Positions 7,326-12,273 of a stretch of 12,273 bases of DNA are shown here, one piece after another; the stretch's first letter is position 1; each line of letters begins with the position of its first letter. A program made the position numbers and the translations under genes. Source of the DNA: JAXGPP01 sp964436865. GTDB lineage: Bacteria > Planctomycetota > Planctomycetia > Pirellulales > Thermoguttaceae. The notes beneath the pieces were generated by a model. It was not told the origin of the DNA. It worked only from the letters and a program-made list of their open reading frames with translations, and searched no databases. Location of the stretch: the NCBI GenBank assembly GCA_964436865.1, contig CAYTFK010000215.1, positions 1 through 12,273 on the forward strand, written 5' to 3'.

Positions 7326-7355
7326 GGCCGGACGCCGCATCTGCGGTATCCGGCC
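7326..7355 (+). terminator. Nested hairpin with pyrimidine tract, terminator of the FG-GAP gene
   Basis: The outer arms GGCCGGA (7326-7332) and TCCGGCC (7349-7355) pair perfectly. Inside them CCGCA (7335-7339) pairs perfectly with TGCGG (7342-7346) across a 2-nt loop, separated from the outer stem by a 2x2 internal loop. The total is 12 base pairs in 30 nt. A pyrimidine-rich tract (CCTTCTTCCCTTCTTT, 7366-7381) follows about 10 nt later. It lies 55 nt after the FG-GAP stop and before the candidate msrA promoter, which fits a Rho-independent terminator, although the T-tract is displaced. Confidence 0.55.
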
Positions 7356-7398
7356 GGATGCCGCGCCTTCTTCCCTTCTTTGGCCAGACGGGACTGCG

Positions 7399-7404
7399 TA
7401 CAAT
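7399..7404 (+). promoter_or_regulatory. Candidate -10 element of msrA
   Basis: TACAAT in the context ACTGCGTACAATCAG lies 43 nt before the GTG start of msrA and just after the upstream terminator hairpin. The position 17 nt further upstream reads TTCTTT, a poor -35. The TGCG preceding the hexamer recalls the TGn of extended -10 promoters. Confidence 0.35.
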
Positions 7405-7447
7405 CAGATGGCTGGTAGACTCCCCGCACAGAGAGAGGATCATCGTC

Positions 7448-8128
7448 GTGCAGCTTTGTCAGATGAACCGCAGCGCCACGGTCGTGCTGCTGGCCGGGCT
7501 CGCGTGGTGTTGCCCGTGGCGTATGGGAGCAACGGAAATGAGCGATTCGCAAGCAGCCGAACCGTCGGTGCACACCGAACTGGCCACCCTTGGAGGCGGT
7601 TGTTTCTGGTGTGTCGAGGCGGTGTTCGAAGAACTGGACGGCGTGATCTCGGCTGAGTCGGGCTACGCCGGCGGCAGTGTTGCCAATCCAACTTACGAAC
7701 AAGTTTGCACGGGGACGACCGGGCATGCTGAAGTCTGCCAGATCCGCTACGACCCGGCCAGGATCAGCTTTACCGACATCCTCGAGGTCTTCTGGAAGAC
7801 ACACGATCCGACGACGCTCAACCGGCAGGGAAACGACGTCGGTACGCAGTACCGCTCGGTGATCTTCTGCCACAACGAGGAGCAGAAAGCGGTGGCCGAA
7901 AGGCTCAAGCGTGAGCTGGATGCTTCCGGGGCCTGGAAGCAACCTCTGGTGACGCAGATCGAACCGTTGACGAAGTTCTATCCGGCCGAAGAGTACCACC
8001 AGGATTATTACCGCCGCAACCCGGCCCAGGGCTACTGCGCGTTTGTCATCCAGCCCAAGCTGGAGAAGTTCCGCAAGGTCTTCAAGCCGAAGTTGAAACC
8101 GGCAAACGCGTCCCCCTCGCGACAGTGA
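7448..8128 (+). CDS. msrA: Peptide methionine-(S)-S-oxide reductase MsrA, exported form
   Basis: Reduces methionine-S-sulfoxide in proteins back to methionine. The 226-residue product has the MsrA hallmarks in order: the catalytic GGCFWCVE (Cys52, with Cys55 forming a CxxC), GYAGG (72-76), GHAE with Glu95, HDPTTLNRQGNDVGTQYRS (119-137) with Asp130 and Tyr135, and FYPAEEYHQDYY (177-188). The C-terminus continues about 25 residues past the conserved GYCAFVI and is basic. There is no fused MsrB domain. Residues about 8-30 are hydrophobic and signal-peptide-like, so the main product is probably exported. The GTG at 7448 is preceded at 8 nt by GAGAGAGGA, which favours it over the ATG at 7463, which has no site. 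An internal ATG at 7538, with GGGAG at 8 nt, would give a cytoplasmic form. The next gene is convergent, with an 11-bp gap. Confidence 0.92.
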   Translation: MQLCQMNRSATVVLLAGLAWCCPWRMGATEMSDSQAAEPSVHTELATLGGGCFWCVEAVFEELDGVISAESGYAGGSVANPTYEQVCTGTTGHAEVCQIRYDPARISFTDILEVFWKTHDPTTLNRQGNDVGTQYRSVIFCHNEEQKAVAERLKRELDASGAWKQPLVTQIEPLTKFYPAEEYHQDYYRRNPAQGYCAFVIQPKLEKFRKVFKPKLKPANASPSRQ

Positions 8129-8139
8129 CTTGTTGAGCG

Positions 8140-9192
8140 TCAGGAGAAATCGCGGCGGCAGAACACCATTGCGGCCAGTGCGAGCACGACGCACTCGAAG
8201 GCCAGCGAGGTCCCCACGACCCAGGCCACGGAACGGTTCTCGATCTCTTCCTGAAAATCACGCTGGGCGTCTCTGAATCGCTGGTCAGAAATCTGCGACT
8301 GGTCGGGTAATTCGGCCAGGCTGATCAGCGAGCGGCGGAGCAGTTCCACCGTATCGCCCGTCTTCGGAAGCACCGTCTTGATGCCGTACAGGATGCGGTG
8401 GGCCTGTTTCAGCCCCCGAGACGCTTCACCGCGGGACTCGCCTTCTGCTTTCTCGATCCGCGGCTTGGTTTTGTCTCCGGTCTGATGGGCGGTGACTCCA
8501 TCGCCCGATACGACGAACATCCGGCTCAGGTCGACCTTGTGTTCCTCGTACTTGATCTGCACCAGCACCCCTTGCTCACCGGCACCGATCATGGCCACAC
8601 CGAACCAGAACAGGAGAGTCATCAGGAGCGAGGCGACCGTCGAACGGGTGATCACGCCGAGCAGCACACACACGGCGTACAGGTAACTGAACAGCGCCAC
8701 CACCAGTGGAATGGAGACAAAAACACCCGGTTCCCAGGCACCGCCGCGAAAGCCGATCACCAGGAAGCTCGCCAGGCTGAAGATCGCCACCTGGAGCGTG
8801 ACGAACAGCAGTCCGGCCAGGTATTCGGTGAGAAAGAGCCGCGCGCGGCTCATCGGCTTCGACACGTACAGATCGACCGACCCGCTGGTGATCAGGTCGG
8901 GGAAGATCCCGGCGGTCGAGACCAGGGCCAGAATTGTGGCGATCCACGCCAGCCAGACACCGATGCCGATCTGTACGAAAATCATCTTGTAGAAGACCGC
9001 GGGCTCGATCGTTCGCGTATTGAGAAAAGGGCTCGCGATCTCCCAGGAGATGATCTTGAGCCCGCGTTCGTTGATTCCGACCAGGGCGAAGGCTGCTACC
9101 ACCAGGGCAGAGATCACCAGTGAGATCCAGAACAGTTTCCGCGAGTTCAGGTTGCGGTACGCGCCGTAAAAGATGGCAAGGGTCTGGGTCAT
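8140..9192 (-). CDS. ABC-2 type transporter permease
   Basis: Membrane subunit of an ABC exporter, 350 residues. Six hydrophobic helices lie at about residues 20-40, 74-96, 125-147, 158-180, 185-205 and 325-345, and the protein ends with CRRDFS, a common tail in ABC-2 permeases. If the N-terminus is cytoplasmic, the roughly 118-residue hydrophilic segment between helices 5 and 6 (about 206-323) is extracytoplasmic. It is charged and Glu/Lys/Arg-rich with helical character. The motif YVSKPMSRARLFLTEYLAG (109-127), between helices 2 and 3, matches the conserved cytoplasmic coupling region of this family. The start overlaps the ATPase stop by 4 nt (ATGA), which implies translational coupling. 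The substrate cannot be read from sequence. The large outer loop is unusual for small drug or lipid exporters and could contact an envelope partner. Confidence 0.88.
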   Translation of the reverse strand: MTQTLAIFYGAYRNLNSRKLFWISLVISALVVAAFALVGINERGLKIISWEIASPFLNTRTIEPAVFYKMIFVQIGIGVWLAWIATILALVSTAGIFPDLITSGSVDLYVSKPMSRARLFLTEYLAGLLFVTLQVAIFSLASFLVIGFRGGAWEPGVFVSIPLVVALFSYLYAVCVLLGVITRSTVASLLMTLLFWFGVAMIGAGEQGVLVQIKYEEHKVDLSRMFVVSGDGVTAHQTGDKTKPRIEKAEGESRGEASRGLKQAHRILYGIKTVLPKTGDTVELLRRSLISLAELPDQSQISDQRFRDAQRDFQEEIENRSVAWVVGTSLAFECVVLALAAMVFCRRDFS

Positions 9193-10211
9193 GAACGGCC
9201 TCCGGCGAGCACCAGGGCAGGTGCGGCGGTTTCATGCCCGGTGTCGGAGACCGTGGCGATGAAGAAGTCTTCGAGCGACTGGCGGACCGGACGAACCGCC
9301 TGGATCACGAGGCCTTGCTGCCGAAGGGCGTCGATCACCGGCTGGATCCGATCGGCTTCGCCCGTAACGATCCGCACCGTCGTTCCGTCGAGTTCGATAA
9401 CCTCGCCGGTGGGCAATCGCCCCGTCGGCGGCGAACTGCTCTTCCCTTCAGGCACGGCCGGAGTGAACGGCAGCGCCGCTCGGATCGACTCGGCGCCGCC
9501 GCCAGCCACGGAAACCTCGATCTCGTAGGTTGCGCTGCGGGCGGTAAGCTCGTCGATCGTCCCCTGCTTGAGGATCTTCCCGGCGACGAGGATGGCCACG
9601 CGGTCACACACCTGTTCGACCTCGCCGAGCAAGTGGCTGTTCAGCAGCACCGTCTTGCCCTGTTCGCGAAGCCGCACGAGCACTTCGCGGACTTCGCGCC
9701 GGCCGACCGGATCGAGGCCGTCGGTGGGCTCGTCGAGCACGACCAGTTCCGGATCGTTCACCAGCGCCTGGGCCAGCCCGATTCGCTGCTGCATGCCTTT
9801 CGAATATGTGCCGAGTTTCCGGTCGGCCGATTCGGCCATGCCGACCAGTTCCAGCAGCTCGCCAGTCCGCCGGCGACGGGTAGGGCGATCCACCTTGGCC
9901 AATGCGCCGAAGAACTCGACCGCCTGACGGCCGGTGAGATAGGCCGGAAAGCGAAGGTGTTCGGGCAGGTAGCCGACGCGGGCCAAAGTCGCTTTGTGCC
10001 CGATCGGACGGCCCAGCAGGGTTCCGGTCGCTCGGGTGGGCCTGACGACGGTCATCAGGATCTTCACCAGCGTGCTCTTGCCGGCGCCATTGGGGCCCAG
10101 CAGGCCGAACACTTCCGCGGGCAGTACCCGCATGGCCACGCCGCGAAGCGCGTGCACTCTGCCGCGATATGTCTTGGCAACATCGCTGAGATCAACGGCC
10201 GCAGCATCCAT
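9189..10211 (-). CDS. ABC transporter ATP-binding protein
   Basis: Cytoplasmic ATPase that drives the adjacent ABC-2 permease, 340 residues from the preferred start. Walker A is GPNGAGKST (39-47), the signature is YSKGM (136-140, a variant of LSGGQ common in ABC-2 exporters), Walker B with catalytic Glu is LVVLDEP (156-162), the D-loop is GLDP, and the switch His is H193 (NSHLLGE). After the nucleotide domain (about residue 222) come roughly 120 extra residues. These include a Pro/Ser-rich linker (about 247-268) and an alpha/beta region ending SLEDFFI, as seen in the C-terminal domains of many exporter ATPases. I chose the ATG at 10211 because GGGGGGAGG lies 4 nt before it and the ABC fold begins immediately. 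The open frame extends to 10430, but the added residues are low-complexity and run over the PQQ gene. Confidence 0.92.
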   Translation of the reverse strand: MDAAAVDLSDVAKTYRGRVHALRGVAMRVLPAEVFGLLGPNGAGKSTLVKILMTVVRPTRATGTLLGRPIGHKATLARVGYLPEHLRFPAYLTGRQAVEFFGALAKVDRPTRRRRTGELLELVGMAESADRKLGTYSKGMQQRIGLAQALVNDPELVVLDEPTDGLDPVGRREVREVLVRLREQGKTVLLNSHLLGEVEQVCDRVAILVAGKILKQGTIDELTARSATYEIEVSVAGGGAESIRAALPFTPAVPEGKSSSPPTGRLPTGEVIELDGTTVRIVTGEADRIQPVIDALRQQGLVIQAVRPVRQSLEDFFIATVSDTGHETAAPALVLAGGRS

Positions 10212-10243
10212 GGAGCCTCCCCCCTGACCCGGTCGTGAAATAG

Positions 10244-10273
10244 ACCCGCCGGCAAGTAATTCGCCCGCCGGGT
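10244..10273 (-). terminator. Imperfect hairpin between the PQQ gene and the ABC ATPase
   Basis: ACCCG (10244-10248) pairs with CGGGT (10269-10273), and CGG (10250-10252) with CCG (10265-10267), with one C-C mismatch between them and an AT-rich loop. On the minus strand the stem is followed by TCTATTTC. It lies 45-74 nt after the PQQ stop and 33 nt before the ATPase start. A weak terminator is plausible, which would separate the ABC pair from the PQQ gene. Confidence 0.35.
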
Positions 10274-10298
10274 GCACTTCTTGAGGCCCTGCCACCCA

Positions 10299-10310
10299 GG
10301 GGTGCGCCCC
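10299..10310 (-). repeat. Short GC hairpin just after the PQQ gene
   Basis: GGGG (10299-10302) pairs with CCCC (10307-10310) around a 4-nt loop, 7 nt beyond the stop codon on the minus strand. It is small and may only protect the transcript end or assist the larger hairpin further on. Confidence 0.2.
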
Positions 10311-10317
10311 CAGCGCA

Positions 10318-11649
10318 TCATTGCTCGAGACAGTACAACGACTTGCGCCCGCGGATGAAGATCTGGCCGTCGGAAGCGGCCGGCGAGGCGACTGTCTCGT
10401 CGTCCAACTTGTTCTCAGCCAGCCGCTCAAAGCGGTCGGACGCAGCCAGCACGGTGGTCACACCCGCCGTGTTCAGGAAGTAGATCCGTCCGGCGGCGGC
10501 GATCGGCGACGCCCGGTAGTCTCCCTTGATCCGTTCCTTCCACGCCAGCTTGCCGGTCTTCGCCTCGAAGCAGTGGGCGATGCCGTTGTTGGTAACCATG
10601 AACACCAGTCCGTTCGAATAGATCGGCGAAGGGCTGTCGGACGTGCCCTTTTCGCTCTGCCAGACGATCTCGTCCTGACTTCGCTTGCCGTCGCCGCCGG
10701 GCCGAACGGCCAGCAGCGGCTCGCGCATCCCTTGGATCGCGAATACCATGTCGCCTGCCGCCACGGGTGTGGGGATTACCCGATTGCCAATCAGATCGGG
10801 AAGCGACCACAGTTGTTTGCCGGTTCGCGGGTCGTAGGCGTCGATCATCTGGCCGCCCATCACGATCATCTCCGTCCGGTCATTATGGCGGCGGAAGATG
10901 GGGGTCGTGTATGAATCGCAGTTCTCCATCGTCGCGGCGGTCATGCGCAGCGTCTTCCAGCGCACTTCGCCCGTGCGAAGGTCATGCGCCACCACATAGC
11001 TTGGCGCCGGCTCATCGCGAAAATCGCGGCAGTTGTCCTGCATGCATACCGAGATTACCAGGTCCTCGTAGAGCACGGGGCTATTGCCGTGCCCCCACCA
11101 GATCGTATAGGGGCCGAAGTCATGTTGCAGGTTGCGAAGCCAGAGTTGCTTGCCGTCGAAGTTGTAGGCAGCCAAATCGCCATTGCCGAAATGAACGATT
11201 ACCACATCGCCGTTGGTGACCGGCGACGGCGTGGCCAGGTTGTGCGTGTTGTGGAACTTCTGGCGGCCGCGATCCTCGCCCGACTTGTGCCCGGCCGGCG
11301 CTCGCCGAGTGGAACCGCTGCCGACTTGCCGCGTCCAGACGACGTGCCCGTTCCGCTTGTCGATCCGCAACAACACCAGGTCGCGATCCTCGACATGGCT
11401 GGTGAGAAAAATCGCGTCGCCCCAGATAGCCGGGGTGCTGTTGCCCCACTCGGGCAAGCTGCACTTCCACGCTACACCCTCGTCTTCGGCCCATCGTAAG
11501 GGCAGATCGTCCTCGACCACCACTCCATCACCCGTAGGCCCACGCCACTGGGGCCAGTCGCCGGCAAGTGCGGGGGGAGCGGCAAGTGCCATTGCGACAC
11601 AGAGGACTGCCACGATGGAACCAGACTCCCGCGGCGGGCGATCAAGCAT
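10318..11649 (-). CDS. Exported PQQ-like beta-propeller repeat protein
   Basis: Predicted periplasmic beta-propeller of 443 residues. A signal peptide covers about residues 1-29 (basic start, SIVAVLCVAMALAAP, then ALAG). The mature protein opens with DWPQWRGPTGDG (31-42), a very common opening of planctomycete PQQ-like proteins. Repeats of the form x-D-x-x-T-G-[KE]-x-x-W follow at about 96-105 (DKRNGHVVW), 222-231 (HDLRTGEVRW), 271-281 (YDPRTGKQLW) and 362-370 (EAKTGKLAW). TP-x-[VI]/SP-x-[VI] strands precede many blades. These features define the propeller, but the aspartate and lysine ligands of true PQQ dehydrogenases are not evident, so enzymatic activity is not implied. The ATG at 11649 has GAGGAG 8 nt upstream. 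A longer in-frame start at 11781 would overlap the antitoxin gene and delay the signal peptide. Confidence 0.9.
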   Translation of the reverse strand: MLDRPPRESGSIVAVLCVAMALAAPPALAGDWPQWRGPTGDGVVVEDDLPLRWAEDEGVAWKCSLPEWGNSTPAIWGDAIFLTSHVEDRDLVLLRIDKRNGHVVWTRQVGSGSTRRAPAGHKSGEDRGRQKFHNTHNLATPSPVTNGDVVIVHFGNGDLAAYNFDGKQLWLRNLQHDFGPYTIWWGHGNSPVLYEDLVISVCMQDNCRDFRDEPAPSYVVAHDLRTGEVRWKTLRMTAATMENCDSYTTPIFRRHNDRTEMIVMGGQMIDAYDPRTGKQLWSLPDLIGNRVIPTPVAAGDMVFAIQGMREPLLAVRPGGDGKRSQDEIVWQSEKGTSDSPSPIYSNGLVFMVTNNGIAHCFEAKTGKLAWKERIKGDYRASPIAAAGRIYFLNTAGVTTVLAASDRFERLAENKLDDETVASPAASDGQIFIRGRKSLYCLEQ

Positions 11650-11689
11650 CGAATATGCTCCTCTACTATTGTCCCTGCGAGTGTTGACG

Positions 11690-11932
11690 CTACGCCGGAC
11701 TGCCTTCCGGACCGTGGCTGCGAAGATACTCCCGCAAGGCCTCGTTGACCGCCGCCTCATCGGGAAACGCATCCGCCACATCGTCCGCTAACCGGACCAC
11801 ACGGAGCCGCTGCTGATATCGCTCCGCGTATTTTCCGCGCACGACACCGCGCATCGAGCGGAAGTCGTACTCGGGGCGCAACTCATCGCTAACCGGCTCG
11901 ACATTGTCCTGATCGTCATGGGAATTTGCCAT
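11690..11932 (-). CDS. Antitoxin of a BrnT-type toxin-antitoxin pair
   Basis: Predicted 80-residue antitoxin. The first 20 residues are acidic and disordered. The middle carries YDFRSMRGVVRGKYAERY (22-39), and the end carries RLADDVADAFPDEAAVNEALREYL (47-70), a predicted strand-helix-helix like a ribbon-helix-helix DNA-binding dimer. The same FRxxxRGKYAER...VNEALR layout is familiar from short proteins coded next to BrnT-like toxins. It differs from classical BrnA (DUF4415 type). Such antitoxins usually bind the toxin and repress their own promoter. The ATG lies inside the toxin's last codons (17-nt overlap), so translation is probably coupled; the only nearby ribosome-site match is a weak GAGAG. 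The gene ends 40 nt before the PQQ start on the same strand. Confidence 0.75.
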   Translation of the reverse strand: MANSHDDQDNVEPVSDELRPEYDFRSMRGVVRGKYAERYQQRLRVVRLADDVADAFPDEAAVNEALREYLRSHGPEGSPA

Positions 11933-12197
11933 CTTCGTAGTCTCTCAACTCGTGCCGCGTCGCTTCGCGGGCATTGATAATGCGGATCTTACTACCCCGA
12001 TCCGTATGCGATATGACCAGGATCCGACCTGCCGCGGATAGCCCCATCGTTATGTAACGGTCTTCATTCTCCGAGTGGTCCGGATCGTATCCGGTAAGGG
12101 AGAAAGGATCGCCGAACACGGTCATTGCCTCGGTGAACGACACACCGTGCTTGCGTTCGTTGGACTCCGCCTTTCTCTCATCCCACACGAAGTCCAT
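11916..12197 (-). CDS. brnT: BrnT family toxin (predicted ribonuclease)
   Basis: Predicted 93-residue type II toxin of the BrnT fold; characterised members are RNases that inhibit translation. The family pattern is clear: FVWDERKAESNERKHGVSF (3-21), VFGDP (27-31), HSENEDRYITMG (41-52), GRILVISHTDRG (57-68), and IRIINAREATRHELRDYE (71-88), where the usual ISAR reads INAR. Length matches the family. TAAGGAG lies 8 nt before the ATG. The toxin precedes the antitoxin, as is usual for BrnT systems. No other gene is visible between it and the right edge, so the operon promoter should lie in or just beyond 12198-12273. Confidence 0.88.
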   Translation of the reverse strand: MDFVWDERKAESNERKHGVSFTEAMTVFGDPFSLTGYDPDHSENEDRYITMGLSAAGRILVISHTDRGSKIRIINAREATRHELRDYEDGKFP

Positions 12198-12236
12198 CAG
12201 CGAGGCTCCTTACGACCCAACATAGGCAATCATCCT

Positions 12237-12268
12237 CCCCTGCCGCGTTGCCGTCAAGCGCGGCGGGG
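12237..12268. repeat. GC-rich inverted repeat upstream of the toxin gene
   Basis: CCCC-T-GCCGCG (12237-12247) pairs with CGCGGC-GGGG (12259-12268), giving 10 base pairs with one bulged T and an 11-nt loop. It is about 40 nt upstream of the toxin start. There is no T-tract. It could be the terminator of a gene outside the window or an operator for the toxin-antitoxin operon. Confidence 0.35.
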
Positions 12269-12273
12269 CACGG

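Noticed and set aside
7448..7540. Lipoprotein signal in MsrA
   Set aside because: The cysteine after LLAGLAW has Trp at -1, which does not fit the lipobox, so I treat the segment as an ordinary signal peptide or anchor.
5936..8194. 752-codon open frame on the minus strand across three plus-strand genes
   Set aside because: It lies antisense to the radical SAM, FG-GAP and msrA genes, whose motifs are unmistakable. The frame is Arg/His/Val-rich with no recognisable domain, as expected of an antisense shadow in GC-rich DNA. Its equal length to the DUF11 protein is coincidence.
8398..9123. 241-codon plus-strand open frame rich in His, Gln and Asp
   Set aside because: Antisense to the ABC permease; the composition is that expected of the complement of hydrophobic codons.
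9234..10238. 334-codon plus-strand open frame
   Set aside because: Antisense to the ABC ATPase, which carries every ABC motif on the other strand.
10212..10430. Longer N-terminus for the ABC ATPase
   Set aside because: The extra 73 residues are low-complexity, overlap the PQQ coding region, and precede a better start with a strong ribosome site at 10211.
11650..11781. Longer N-terminus for the PQQ-like protein
   Set aside because: It would overlap the antitoxin frame and place about 44 basic residues before an otherwise clean signal peptide; GAGGAG supports the start at 11649.
1..12273. CRISPR array, tRNA, rRNA, transposase or prophage genes
   Set aside because: I saw no regularly spaced direct repeats, no cloverleaf-like GGTTCRA arms and no transposase, integrase or phage motif.

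Overview
The window is GC-rich bacterial chromosomal DNA of ordinary housekeeping and accessory type. Several gene families together point to a planctomycete, probably of the Pirellulales/Rhodopirellula kind: a short exported protein with an N-terminal SHD1-like domain, a zinc-ribbon membrane protein with the ribbon at its N-terminus, an exported DUF11-repeat protein, an exported FG-GAP/VCBS propeller and an exported PQQ-type propeller. This assignment is inference from gene content; no rRNA or other marker is present. I see no tRNA, rRNA, CRISPR array, insertion sequence or prophage gene.

Layout. (1) 2-94: the 3' end of a plus-strand gene cut by the window edge. (2) 197-4429: three minus-strand genes, a zinc-ribbon four-helix membrane protein, an SHD1 protein and a 752-residue DUF11 protein, separated by gaps that hold hairpins. 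(3) 4430-4736: a 307-bp divergent intergenic region with a perfect 8-bp inverted repeat. (4) 4737-8128: a plus-strand block of a 63-residue two-helix membrane protein, a PflX-type radical SAM protein, a seven-motif FG-GAP protein, and an exported peptide methionine sulfoxide reductase A behind a strong nested hairpin. (5) 8140-11649: minus-strand genes, namely an ABC-2 permease and its ATPase (4-nt start/stop overlap), then, upstream in transcription order, a PQQ-like propeller protein. (6) 11690-12197: a minus-strand BrnT-type toxin overlapping by 17 nt an antitoxin that does not look like classical BrnA.

Functional reading. Much of the window encodes cell-envelope proteins: five genes have signal-type N-termini, two encode small membrane proteins, and there is one ABC exporter. 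Only the ABC pair and the toxin-antitoxin pair are clearly co-functional. The rest are neighbours with no demonstrable pathway link. The radical SAM gene has no glycyl-radical enzyme in view.

Novelty. I do not see a convincing new multi-gene system. The points most worth a second look are the toxin-antitoxin pair with its divergent antitoxin, two well-supported start codons in msrA that would give exported and cytoplasmic forms, and several structured intergenic elements.
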